The notes under the pieces were generated by a model that was not told the origin of the DNA, did no database searches, and saw only the letters and a list, made by a program, of their open reading frames with translations. Shown here in pieces: positions 1 through 9,798 of a DNA stretch of 64,000 nt. The stretch covers positions 1,181,665-1,245,664 of the forward strand of contig JAHWDD010000003.1 in assembly GCA_023897205.1 (NCBI GenBank), in the 5' to 3' direction. How positions within the stretch are numbered: position 1 is the stretch's first letter; every line of letters begins with the position of its first letter. The position numbers were made by a program, and so were the translations under genes. Source of the stretch: Exophiala sp. HKRS030 (Eukaryota > Ascomycota > Eurotiomycetes > Chaetothyriales > Herpotrichiellaceae).

Positions 1-1
1 G

Positions 2-388
2 GGAGGGTTGGGCACCCACTTGACCCTCGACATGGGCGGCCGAGCCAGGTTCGGCCCCGACGTCGAGTGGGTGGACGACCCTACTGACCTGACCCCGAAC
101 CCTGCGCGGCTCGGGGACGCCATCAAGGTCATCCGAACCTATCTGCCCGGCGTCGACGTCGGAGCCATCGACCTCGACTATTGCGGCGTCAGGCCGAAAC
201 TGAGCAGGGGAAGTAGCGGCACGTTCGGTGTCGACGGCAAAGGGTTCGAGGATTTCATCGTCCGTGAAGAAGAAGGGTTCCCCGGGTTCGTGAACCTGTT
301 GGGCATCGAGAGTCCCGGGCTGACCAGCTCCTTGGCCATCGCCGAACGCGTCGAGGACATCTTGTACGGTGAAAAGGCAAAGGTATGA
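2..388 (+). CDS. L-2-hydroxyglutarate dehydrogenase-like FAD oxidoreductase, 3' end (partial)
   Basis: Only the last ~129 codons are in the window; the frame is open from base 2, so the gene starts upstream. The tail carries the C-terminal signature of the DAO/L2HGDH family: GTHLTLDMGG, then FGPDVEWVD, a YCGVRPKL element, and the closing FVNLLGIESPGLTSSLAI helix that packs against the FAD. Known family members oxidise L-2-hydroxyglutarate to 2-oxoglutarate at the mitochondrial membrane, a metabolite-repair reaction. The stop (TGA, 386-388) follows a short charged tail. The gene is convergent with ARH1, with 191 bp between the stops. The family call is firm; substrate specificity is inferred from the family. 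Confidence 0.85.
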   Translation, partial: GGLGTHLTLDMGGRARFGPDVEWVDDPTDLTPNPARLGDAIKVIRTYLPGVDVGAIDLDYCGVRPKLSRGSSGTFGVDGKGFEDFIVREEEGFPGFVNLLGIESPGLTSSLAIAERVEDILYGEKAKV

Positions 389-579
389 CATTGCCAAAAC
401 AGTAAAGCTTGGAACAACCTTTGTACCCAGGTATCGTGCCGGAGGCGATGATGATGATGATGATAGACAAGTCGTCTACAATTCGAAACCACTTCTTTAA
501 TCTAATATCTTACATGTTATTCTTGGGTATATATGAGTACTCGTAGGCGTATCATGTCCGCGACGGGGTACCATGTTTA
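389..579. other. Convergent 3' spacer with short GATG run
   Basis: A 191-bp spacer between the stops of the L2HGDH-like gene and ARH1. It holds a short (GAT)n run near 445-462 and AT-rich sequence that could serve both polyadenylation regions. No further gene is seen. Confidence 0.5.
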
Positions 580-2316
580 TCATGCCCTCGAAACTTGTAG
601 CATCTCATCGACACTGCCAAATTTCTCCCTCGGTTTACCGTGAGCTGCACCGACGGATCTCTCGGCGGCGTCGATCTTTTGCCAACTGGACCAATGGACG
701 GGTCTGAGAGGTAGATTGAGGGCCGCGGCGTCCGCTTGCACACCCTTCCAGCCTGCGCGACCGGGTCGTGGGAGAGGGACGTGATGATCCGACCCGAACG
801 TCACCTTCTTCTTCCAGTCCTGGACAATGGCCTCGGCGGTCTCGAAAGCATCCGTCATGGTACTGGCGATGACACCGGTCGGACCACGCTTGACCCAACC
901 AGAGCAGTATAAGCTCGCATTCTGGTTGTCGGCGTCGTTGTCCTTCTGAGGGTCTTCGACGGGGTACACTCGTCCAGAACCGTCATGTCGGACGGTCCCC
1001 CTGTGTTCGTCAAAGTCGGCCCCGATGTCCCTCATGCCCGGTATGGCTTCGGCCTTGTAACCTATCGATCGGAACAGCGTCGACGCAGGGATGAGCCTCG
1101 TTTCGTCGGTGCTCGTAACTTTGGAGCCGGGGGAGTCTGGGTCGTCAAGTTTCGTCCTGGAAAACACCACCCCTTCGAGTTTGTCCGTGTCCGACGCCGA
1201 CCGCGACAGTGACTTCGGAGACAGAAGAAAATCCAAAGACCAAGATTTGGTGGCTCCTTCCTTGACGGGGCTGCCCTTTTTCAGCAGTTCCATCAACCGT
1301 CTCTTGGGACGAGGTAGACTCTTCAGGTCCTGCGGGAAAAGACTCTCCGGGATGGGTTCAAAATTGACGTCGTCCAGATGTAGTAGTTCCCTGACCTCTT
1401 TGATCGTGAAAGCCGCCTGCATGGGTCCTCGGCGGCCGACGACGTGGACGTGCCTGATGGTGCTTCGAGACAACCTGTCGAGTGCGTATTCCGTCATGTC
1501 CGTCTTTCCCAGTTGGTCGAGCTTACTCAACAGCGTCCTCGCCACGTCCAACGCGACGTTCCCCTGTCCCACGACCACCGCCGTGTCGCCGGCCGTCAAG
1601 TCCGGGTCCAGGTCTCGGTACTCGGGGAGACCGTTGTACCACCCTACAAACGCCCGGGCAGAGTATACGTGTGATTTGTTTTCTCCTTCCAACCCAATCT
1701 TTCGATCTTTGGACGCTCCGTAGGCGAACACTATGGCATCGTAATGTTTCGCAAGCAAGGGAAGAGGCAGGTCGTGTCCGAGGTTCACGTTTCCGATAAA
1801 GTTGTAATCTGGAGACGCCGCGATGTCTTGGAAAGTGTCTTGTACATTCTATTTTGTCCGTCGGAGACGTCAGCAGAAGTCGCCACAAGAGTCCCTCGCC
1901 GTCCCCCGGGGACGAGACTTTACTCAGATCGACTGACTAACCTTTACCTCTGGATGATCCGGTGCGACTCCGAACCTGACCAGACCAAAAGGTACAGGTA
2001 ATTGTTCGTACATGTCCACCTTGGTCCCCTTGAGTTCCCTCATCACCTTTTGAGCAGTGTAGAACCCGGCCGGCCCAGAGCCGATGATTGCTATCGTGGG
2101 ACTACGCGGTCGGCCGTCATTGTTGGTGTTGTTGGGTGCAGCAGCAGCATGGTGCTGGGAATAGTACCTTGCCGCAGCAGCGCACAATGGTCGTCGTCGT
2201 CGTGGTTTACCAACAAGGCTTGCGATTTGTGAGGATGATGACGGCGGCGGCGGCGGTCTGAGCGAAAGCCATAACCGTGAAGAGTATGTGTTCATTAGCA
2301 TGATGGTGTCCCACAA
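580..2316 (-). CDS. ARH1: Mitochondrial NADPH:adrenodoxin/ferredoxin oxidoreductase
   Basis: Two exons: 2316-1942 and 1848-580, with a 93-nt intron (donor GTTAGT, acceptor ATAG); 547 aa. The junction reads DHPEVK/NVQDTF, as in the family. The N-terminus is an Arg/Ser-rich mitochondrial presequence. The FAD-binding motif IIGSGPAGFY follows near residue 75, then PFGLVRFGVAPDHPEVK. The second exon has the NADP-binding VVGQGNVALDVAR, VGRRGPMQAAFT and the C-terminal GWVKRGPTGVIAST element. The enzyme passes electrons from NADPH to mitochondrial ferredoxin (Yah1) for Fe-S cluster and heme A synthesis. The start could also be one of the next Met codons (MLMNTY); the first is used here because the presequence is better preserved. 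Identification is firm. Confidence 0.95.
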
Positions 2317-2959
2317 ACACCCGCCATCATATGGAAGGTGACTTCTTCCCAGACAGCTTCAATTATTGACGAGATCGAAAAGACATTATCGGTCAATTAT
2401 TACTCATTCGGTTGTCGTCGGAAAGCAATAAACTAAATTCGTTATCGATAACAACGGCTACAAGTACCATATCAGCCGAGCTCCCCAGTCAAACAAAGGA
2501 TGGCAACAATTCACGTTTTTGATATTAAACACTAATGATCGCTGATTACTTCATCTACGTAGGTTGTGAGTATCCTTGAGAGTAGTAAAACGGTACTCGT
2601 TGTCAGGGACAAAGAAGTTAAGCTGGTGCTCTGCCTCGGTGATACCTGACTCGACTCAGGATCATTCTTTGAGAGACTCGTCGTCTATGGTCCTTGTCTG
2701 TATCATGCATTCTCGGGAAATCGACCTTGTTCATCATTGTATTTGGGAATGCCTGACACAAGATGCCTTCGAGGAAAGAGCGGTATTGGTGTTGTCAGGA
2801 AGATGGTTCGCGAGCAACGTTGATGCTACGATGGTATGACTCCCGCCGGTAGATTTGGACTGGGTGAGGAGATGTAGAGCCTGTTTTTATAGGAACCAAA
2901 ATTGTAAGTACCCGCATCGATTGTGTATATGCCTCGTAGTGATAAGGCGAAGTTGTCTT
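2317..2959. other. Intergenic, ARH1 upstream region
   Basis: About 640 bp between the ARH1 start and the 3' end of the small membrane-protein gene, both on the minus strand. It is AT-rich near 2380-2560. The open frame at 2576-2839 has no recognisable protein character. A possible donor (GTAAAA) lies close to the upstream stop near 2957, so a downstream coding exon of the membrane protein cannot be ruled out. Confidence 0.4.
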
Positions 2960-3367
2960 TTACCTTCCGAGATCTTCACAACGAGTGAGCCAGGGGAAGT
3001 ATCCAAACAAGGTCAAGACGCCTCCCACGGCGGCCGTGATGCTCGACACGATTCGGACCTCCCTCGGGCCCCCGGAACGCACACGCTCGAGAACACGTTC
3101 TGGGATGGCCATGCGCGTCAAGCCGAGCCCGAGGCTACCCCAGCCGACCAGCGTGAGGAGGACACGCCAATCCCGGCTCCAGAGGTTGTGTCGTTGTACG
3201 ATGGCCAGACCGGAAATAAAGAGCATAGAGCCGTTGAGGGCTATCACCGCTGGCGTATTGTCGGACCAGATGTGAGCGTTGAGGTGTTCAGTCAACGAGA
3301 TCGCAGCGAGACTGGGACCGACGAGCCGTGCAAGACGATGCGACGACGATGGTGGATAGGACGGCAT
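2960..3367 (-). CDS. Small multi-pass membrane protein of unknown function
   Basis: A 135-aa single-exon frame. It shows about four hydrophobic stretches: near residues 17-30, 39-57, 68-88 (WRVLLTLVGWGSLGLGL) and 105-125. The pattern, with LVGPSLAAISLTEHLN and IWSDNTPAVIALNG, resembles short conserved hypothetical membrane proteins of Pezizomycotina, but I cannot give a function. The opposite-strand frame at 2855-3463 is longer but of shadow-like composition. The C-terminus (LTRCEDLGR) runs into a GGTAAAAG that could be a splice donor, so the true end may differ. Confidence 0.6.
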   Translation of the reverse strand: MPSYPPSSSHRLARLVGPSLAAISLTEHLNAHIWSDNTPAVIALNGSMLFISGLAIVQRHNLWSRDWRVLLTLVGWGSLGLGLTRMAIPERVLERVRSGGPREVRIVSSITAAVGGVLTLFGYFPWLTRCEDLGR

Positions 3368-3790
3368 TGTACTTCGTTCTCGGTAGGATTTTGTCCTCTC
3401 AACGTTGCCGGATGGCGATTACTGTGCAGTCAGTATTTGCAACTCGAGGGCTCGAGATTGTGAGACATTGTGGGATTGTGGTCGTCGAGTAGGGATCAGA
3501 GCCATAAAAATCACCTGACGATCTGTTGTAGACCAAGACGTTACGCTCAAGTCAGAATCAAGATACCTACTCGTACCTAGGTACCGGCTATCGGGATCTT
3601 TTAGCAGGGTACAGTATCCCTACGAGACAAGGGAGACAGCACCGCGGGGCAACTTCGTTGGAGAAAAAGAAGTTGATTTGTAGCGGTCGTTGCGGCCGCA
3701 GGTCGAGTCGGCGTTGACTTGTATTGACATCATCTAAACTCCGAAACGATTAGACCATGCTAAAGACTGATGTTTTTGATGAGAAGTAGG

Positions 3791-3799
3791 TATATAAGA
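3791..3799 (+). promoter_or_regulatory. TATA box of the aldo/keto reductase gene
   Basis: TATATAAGA lies 83 bp before the ATG at 3874. A pyrimidine/CA-rich leader (TCACAATCACAACACTACTAACC) follows and the start context is CCAAGATGA. A canonical TATA at this spacing suggests an inducible promoter. Confidence 0.65.
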
Positions 3800-3873
3800 C
3801 AACCATCATCGCTTCATGTCCCCGACAGTCACAATCACAACACTACTAACCAAACCCAACGCACCATTCCAAG

Positions 3874-4908
3874 ATGACCACAAAACTTCCCACCCGCAAA
3901 CTCGGCAAGAATGGCCCTGAAGTGACCGCCCTGGGCTTCGGTGCTATGGGTCTATCTGCTTATTACGGTGCCCCCAAGCCCGATGAAGAGCGGTATGCCC
4001 TGCTCGACCACGTCTACAACTCTGGTGAACGGTTCTGGGATAGCGCAGACATATACCTCGACAATGAAGACTTGCTGGGTCGGTGGTTCAAGCGCAATCC
4101 TGGAAAGAGGGAGACCATTTTCCTGGCCACGAAATTCGCCAACTACGTCAATCCCGACACCGGCAAGAGAGAAGTCCACAATGAACCAGAATACATCCAC
4201 AGGGCATGCGACCGCTCCCTAAAGAGGCTCGGCGTGGATTATATCGACTTGTACTACGCACACCGACTGGATGCCAAGCAGCCCATCGAAATCACTGTCA
4301 AGGCCATGAAGGAGTTGAAAGACGCCGGTAAGGTCAGGTACCTGGGAATGAGCGAGTGCTCTGCAGATTCGCTGAGAAGGGCGTGCAAGGTCGTTCACAT
4401 CGACGCAGTCCAGATGGAGTACAGCCCGTTGTCAATGGAGATCGAGGATCCGCAATACAATCTGCTGCAGACTGCTAGGGAGCTCGGCGTTGCGGTCGTC
4501 GCATACTCGCCTCTTGGACGAGGTTTCGTGACTGGTTCCATCCAGAGCCGTAGCGATTTCGAGGAAGGAGATTTCCGTTTATTGGCCCCAAGATTCAGCG
4601 AGGAGAACTTCCCCAAGAACTTGAAGCTGGTGCAAGAGATCAAGGCATTGGCTGATGCCAAAGGCTGTACTCCTGGACAACTGGTCCTGGCATTCCTGAT
4701 GGCTCAAGGAGATGATATTATTCCCATCCCCGGCACGACGAAGACCAAGAATTTCGATGACAACATGGGAGCACTGAAAGTGAAGATCACGCCAGAGGAC
4801 AACCAGAAGATCAGAAAAGCGATCAATGCCGCAGAAGTCCATGGTGGACGATATCCCGAGGCATTCGCGAGCGCTTTGTTCGTAACCACTGTACCTCTGA
4901 AGGAGTAA
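3874..4908 (+). CDS. Aldo/keto reductase (YakC/AKR13-like)
   Basis: 344 aa, no intron. It is a full-length AKR barrel with the catalytic tetrad visible: Asp56 and Tyr61 in FWDSADIY, Lys87 in FLATKFAN and His130 in LYYAHRLD. The NADPH-binding end is present as IPIPGTTKTKNFDDN. The start MTTKLPTRKLGKNGPEV and the GFGAMGLSAYYG loop are typical of fungal AKR13-type enzymes that reduce aldehydes or ketones with NADPH. The substrate cannot be read from sequence. It has its own TATA promoter and is not in an obvious cluster. Family call firm, specificity unknown. Confidence 0.93.
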   Translation: MTTKLPTRKLGKNGPEVTALGFGAMGLSAYYGAPKPDEERYALLDHVYNSGERFWDSADIYLDNEDLLGRWFKRNPGKRETIFLATKFANYVNPDTGKREVHNEPEYIHRACDRSLKRLGVDYIDLYYAHRLDAKQPIEITVKAMKELKDAGKVRYLGMSECSADSLRRACKVVHIDAVQMEYSPLSMEIEDPQYNLLQTARELGVAVVAYSPLGRGFVTGSIQSRSDFEEGDFRLLAPRFSEENFPKNLKLVQEIKALADAKGCTPGQLVLAFLMAQGDDIIPIPGTTKTKNFDDNMGALKVKITPEDNQKIRKAINAAEVHGGRYPEAFASALFVTTVPLKE

Positions 4909-5678
4909 CTTGCATATAGTAGGAGACATGGTTTGAAAGCTGGAACGCGGAGTAGAGATGAGATTCTCGTACATAGTATGAAAAGCTGAGATCAGTCATG
5001 TCAATACACAAAAACGACATCCGGTCCAAACGCCAGACACCAGGCTCTTTCTGTTGTACAAATGCCCTTGCATTTACGTGATGTTCACGCTTCGAGGTTC
5101 CTCATCCTAGGCACCTCCCATTTTCTGGATGGACCCAGGTCTTGTGTTTTGAGTTGTGGCGCTCGTGGCTGGTTTTTGAGAAAGAGGTGGTAGTTCGCTT
5201 TGACTCGGCTCATTGCCTTGCGCGTCTGGATGGCTTTGTGGTCCAAGACTATGCTGTTGTAGGTGAAGCTGAAGCGTGCGCCTCGAGGCATGATGAATGC
5301 GGGTTGGAAGTGTGGTTATTGCGTCGCAACCAGGAGGCTCGAAGGAGTAGGACTAGACGGCTGAGAGGCCTGTCACGGCGGTTTGGGTTCTTAGAAGTGC
5401 AAGTTTACGTGATGTGAATACTCGGAGGTGCAATCTTGTTGTCGGGTCAGAATGAGATGTACTTCCTACTCGTGGTCGATTGTTTGTCTCGAATGTAGTG
5501 CGGAGATATTCAGCCTCGCCGCACTTTCCCCCTTTAGAAGGGACTTTCAGCCCATGTTGAATGGGACACTTGTCTCGCTGGTTCATTCATACGGAGTACA
5601 CCCATACAGGTCACAGTCGACATCAGTCATTCCTGTTCTGCTCAAAAGGAAGTCGTTGACACGTACACGCAACTCAAT
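4909..5678. other. Intergenic, upstream of SEC28
   Basis: About 770 bp between the aldo/keto reductase stop and the SEC28 ATG, on the same strand. Small open frames here (for example 5142-5417) show no protein-family features. No TATA box or repeat stands out. Confidence 0.4.
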
Positions 5679-6631
5679 ATGGATCCTTTCTCCGGCGAGG
5701 GCGGTAAGTCTTGATCGTTCTCATTGTTCTTGCTCAATCCCAATCCCACTAACCCATGATTCTAGAACTCCTCAACATAACAACAGCCTTCTACACCAAC
5801 GCATACCAAACAGTCCTGGACTTTGACACATCGGCTCTCTTCTCTTCGAACCAGGCGACCGCTCAAACCCTCAAATACCGGGCGCAGATCGCGCTGGGTG
5901 ACTCTTCCTCCGTCATATCAGAGTTGAAACCCAAAGCCACCTCCGGCTCTCCTTCATCCCGCGCCCTGTTGGCTCTCGCCCAGAACGACGTCGAAGTCGC
6001 CACGGAATTGGCAACCGACCCTTCCACCGCCGAAGACCCGACGGTCCAAGTCTGCGCGGGGACCGTCCTCGCGTCGGCCGCCGAATACACGACCGCGATC
6101 GATCTCCTGTCGAAACACCAAGGGAGTCTCGAAGCCGTCGCTTTGCTCGTGCAGATTCACCTCGCCCAGAACCGGACCGATCTGGCCCTGAAGGAAGTGC
6201 AGGCCGCCAAGCGTTGGGCCAACGACAGCCTCCTCATCAACCTCGCCGAGTCTTGGACGAACCTGCGCGAGGGGGGCAGCGAGAAATACCAGTCCGCATT
6301 CTACGTGTACGAAGAACTCGCGAGCGCACCGGGCAACACCTCTCCGACCGCACTGGTAGGGCAGGCGGTCGCGGAGTTGCACCTAGGACGACTAGAGGAG
6401 GCCGAGGTCGCGTTACAACAGGCAGTGAACAGCGAAGGGGCAGACGTACAAGCCATCGCGAATAGCATCGTGCTCGCGAGCGTCATGGGCAGGAAGGACG
6501 AGGTGGTCAAGGGACTGATCGAGCAGTTACGGGAGCGGGACCAAGGGCATGCATTGTTGAGGGATCTAGAGGAGAAGAGTGCACTTTTCGACGCCGCCGC
6601 TGGCAAGTACAGCGCAAAGGTCACTGCTTGA
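5679..6631 (+). CDS. SEC28: Coatomer epsilon subunit
   Basis: Two exons, 5679-5703 (25 nt coding) and 5766-6631; 296 aa. The first exon encodes MDPFSGEG, and the split Glu codon joins to LLNITTAFYTNAYQ. The remainder is the alpha-helical TPR-like fold of epsilon-COP: FDTSALFSSNQATAQTLKYRAQIALG, then degenerate helical repeats up to RLEEAEVALQQAV, and a C-terminal LIEQLRERDQGHALLRDLEEK. Epsilon-COP is part of the COPI B-subcomplex and stabilises alpha-COP in Golgi-to-ER retrograde transport. The short first exon is why a plain open frame starts too late, at 5756. Length and architecture match the family. Confidence 0.92.
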
Positions 6632-7100
6632 GTCTGTGTCAATGGCGTTAGACATCTAGTCCATTGATGTTGGGCTGACTTTTTAAATCTTTTTGAGGGA
6701 ATGTGTGATGACGGCGTCATGAAATGTTGTTAAGACGTGAATGGCTACAGTGGCTACAGGTATGGGATCAGGAAACGAGCTCTTGAGAATGTCTTGCGTC
6801 AGGAAAGGCAACAACCGGCAGTCTAGCATAGAATGGTCCAAATTCAGGCAAAGGGCAAGACACGGAGCGAGAAGTCAGAAGTAGCCCGAGCAATTCAACA
6901 TGAAAATTATCTCGTCATGGCATCGTTCTTGGTCATTAATCTCATTTCGTCTGTTTGGGCTCATCATTGGAGCTTCAAATACAACAGGTGGACGTCCCCT
7001 CGATGCCAATCACGACTCGACGACAGAAGGATCTTTGGACCATCTAGACTGACGACGAGCAGTGTCAAAACGTTCCCCCCAGGTCCACCCAGAGGTCAGC
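6632..7100. other. Convergent spacer SEC28/VPS45
   Basis: About 470 bp between converging stops. The plus-strand frame at 6833-7258 overlaps the VPS45 3' end and looks non-coding. Nothing else recognised. Confidence 0.4.
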
Positions 7101-8873
7101 TTACCTCCCCACGGCTCTTCCCAACCTCCCCTGGGCCGTCGCAGGGCCTTGATCGGGCCAACTGCCCACGGCGTCGTCGACCTCCTCCAGGAACGTGGCT
7201 GAATTATGGACGCTCGTCCCGCCGAGCACGACCCGCACCCCGGGCACCGACGCGTTGACCTGAGCCACCATCTTGGCCTCTTCGTAGGTCACGCCTCCGA
7301 CGACGAAGACGACAATGTCCTGGGGCTTGTCGCGCGTGTGGCCCTCCAGGAAGGGGTACTGGAGTTCCTTCAATCGCCCCTTGATCAGGTTCTGGAGTGT
7401 GTTTTCCAGGCGGGGCGAATGCTGGGTGTAGACGTTCTCGACGCCCTTGAGGTTGAGGTTGCGCCGGAACTGACTGAACGGGGAAGACGCGGATTCGAAC
7501 AGGTCGCTGAAACCTCCGGCCACGGGCGCGGGCTGCAGACTGTGGTGGTACGCGAGCAGCTTGGGTATGATGGACAACTTGTGCGGGGAGATGTCGGCGA
7601 CGGTGGTGAGGAGGTCGAGAAGCACGGGCAAGGCGTTGTTCGGGTTCCGTTCGTATCGGATGGCGTACAGCGCCACCAGACGGATCTTGTTGTCCGCCGG
7701 GATGTTTGGGTTCTGGATGTGTTGTTGGAGCGTCCTCAGGTCGTTGGTGTGGTTGTCGTTGCAGACGAGGCTTTGTTCGAGCTCCGACACGTCAAGGAGC
7801 AGGTCGGCCGAGACGCGGCGACTGAGTTCACTGACCAGTGTTACGTGTTTCGACACGTTTCCCGAGAGTTTGCGGAATTCAGGATAGTCTTCGACGAAGC
7901 GTTTCATGTCCGATATAGATTCGATCTGTGCGTTGGACTTTGTGCGGGTTTGGTATTGGTCGACATATTCTTTGATATTACCGCCCAGGTCGCCAAAGTT
8001 TTGGTACATGTTCTTCTTGAAAAAGGGGTCTTGGTCTTGCGAAAGAACAATCTCTCGCAACTCCGGGCGGATGTCAGGCACGTGGCTGAGATCGACTCTG
8101 CCATTGTGGATGCCTAATAGTTCGTGGACCTGCGCCTGATAGGTCCACTGTGAGAGTAAGGGAGTGATGGGATCGTCTCTTCGGTCGAGGATGAGGAGTA
8201 TGGGTGACGTGTCTGTTTTGCGGAAATCAAACAACTGTTCTTCTTGTGTTATCTGGTATCGGACCTCAGTCGCCAGTTTTTTGGCCATGAGACTGTTCTT
8301 CTCGTAGCGGATGAGAGGATTCTTCTTGAGTGACAGCAATAATGCAATCACACCTTCCGTCGTCCTTTGCAGGGCGTCCGTGTTCCATATGTCCGGACTG
8401 TGGCTCCATAGACGCTGCTTGGGGAACCCAAGGTTCAGAGACATCAGATCAGGGTTGACTACGATATAGTCCGCAAAGTACTCCTGCACGGCCTTGACCA
8501 CTTCATGATCATCCGCTTCCGCCAACCTTTCCAAGGAAGACTTTTTTATGATGTTGCTGAAGTAAATGTTATATTCCCCATACTTGGGGTCTCGCAGCTC
8601 GTCAATGAGCAGCTGTATCGAGTCTGGCGAGGGTCGGACAAAGCAGAGACATCTAAGGTGGCGCATGCGCTCGCGCGAGGCATTGTCGAGTCGGTCGATG
8701 AGGAAGACTTCGTGTTTGAGGAGGGCAGACTGGGTGATGGCGGTAGAGACGATTGACACAGTCGCAGGATCCAATAGTAGAATCTTGAGCTTCTGACTTT
8801 GAGTGGCTGCGGCACCTTCACCGGGCCCTGCGATCTTGGAGATGTAGTTCTGGACGGCGGACGCTACATCCAT
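7101..8873 (-). CDS. VPS45: Sec1/Munc18-family protein Vps45
   Basis: 590 aa in one uninterrupted exon. It opens with MDVASAVQNYISKI and LKILLLDPATVSIVSTAITQS. It contains the SM-family core: LIDELRDPKYGEYNIYFSN, PILLILDRRDDPITPLLSQW (domain 2) and the late DIVVFVVGGVTYEEAKMV strand-loop. These closely follow Vps45 rather than Sly1, Vps33 or Sec1. Vps45 binds the syntaxin Tlg2 and the endosomal SNARE complex and is needed for Golgi-to-endosome/vacuole transport. Length matches the family. A GC-rich antisense frame (7206-8117, 303 codons) is a shadow. Confidence 0.95.
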   Translation of the reverse strand: MDVASAVQNYISKIAGPGEGAAATQSQKLKILLLDPATVSIVSTAITQSALLKHEVFLIDRLDNASRERMRHLRCLCFVRPSPDSIQLLIDELRDPKYGEYNIYFSNIIKKSSLERLAEADDHEVVKAVQEYFADYIVVNPDLMSLNLGFPKQRLWSHSPDIWNTDALQRTTEGVIALLLSLKKNPLIRYEKNSLMAKKLATEVRYQITQEEQLFDFRKTDTSPILLILDRRDDPITPLLSQWTYQAQVHELLGIHNGRVDLSHVPDIRPELREIVLSQDQDPFFKKNMYQNFGDLGGNIKEYVDQYQTRTKSNAQIESISDMKRFVEDYPEFRKLSGNVSKHVTLVSELSRRVSADLLLDVSELEQSLVCNDNHTNDLRTLQQHIQNPNIPADNKIRLVALYAIRYERNPNNALPVLLDLLTTVADISPHKLSIIPKLLAYHHSLQPAPVAGGFSDLFESASSPFSQFRRNLNLKGVENVYTQHSPRLENTLQNLIKGRLKELQYPFLEGHTRDKPQDIVVFVVGGVTYEEAKMVAQVNASVPGVRVVLGGTSVHNSATFLEEVDDAVGSWPDQGPATAQGRLGRAVGR

Positions 8874-9798
8874 GGCGACAGAGGACGTGTTAGATCCTTC
8901 GGTCTAGTCGACTCATTTCGGTTGTTGTCTTTCAGCACATTGCCACTCGCCAAGATTGTGATCCGAGTAGAGTGGTCTCGTAAGAAAGGTCTACCGTTGA
9001 TTCGCGTTGTCCGCGAGGCACTCTGTATGCAGTGTTTGGGTGGCATCTACTTTCAGTACGTTACGTGCATGTTTCCAACCCAAACAGCAAGTTGATATCT
9101 CTCCATTTGGAGTCAGCCTGATGCCGCTATATTCGGATAAACGTCCCCGAGGCTGGACAAGGCTGCGGTCGAGTGGACTTGCCGTCATTCGGCCGAGCAC
9201 GGCCAAAGCAGTCGACCCCTCAATTCGAGGTTGTCTGCGTCATCTTCAACGCGAAATGCGTGACTTGAAATGCAACTCGACGTGAAAACCCGACCGTCTT
9301 GTAGAGAGACTGCCTCTCTGATCGAATTTGACTGCCGGAATGCCTTTCCAGAGATCCTTGGAGTTTCCAATCCATCGACTTGAGCGATCATCCATCCGTG
9401 GACGCAATCCATGATATAATGGGAATATCCCCTGGTGGGGTCAGGCTATGATGGCGAATACTGTTCCCGAAAGTCGGTAGGATAGTTGCTTCGAACCCCC
9501 CCTGGGTCGGCAGATTGAAGTCATCAAGTCGACGGATAAGTGATGCCGGTATATCCAATAAGAATTTATGACTACCCCAGTTTTGTGATCATACGATGAT
9601 TTCAAATCATCTTACAGCACAAGCATTGCATCTATCTTGACCTCTACCAGCGTATTGCACATTGAGTATTGTACGTGAGCTTTTCAAGACAGACCATAAA
9701 AGCAGGATCATCGTCGAGAACTGGACAACCAATCGTCCTACACCCGGCAAGAAACAACTCCCTTCCAAGCCAACCCTTCCGACTTCGACACTGCAACC
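8874..9798. other. Intergenic, VPS45 upstream / reductase upstream
   Basis: A divergent spacer of about 925 bp. It contains only short frames without family features. Near 9493 there is a TTCGAACC-like word that resembles a tRNA B box in reverse, but no tRNA fold surrounds it. Confidence 0.4.

Noticed and set aside
2855..3463. 202-codon plus-strand frame opposite the small membrane protein
   Set aside because: Highly charged shadow composition; the minus-strand frame has clear transmembrane pattern and better resemblance to fungal proteins.
7206..8117. 303-codon plus-strand frame opposite VPS45
   Set aside because: It lies wholly antisense to a conserved single-exon VPS45 and has no family features; it arises from GC-rich third positions.
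9480..9520. Possible minus-strand tRNA (GGGTTCGAAGC)
   Set aside because: No acceptor or D-arm pairing in the expected positions.
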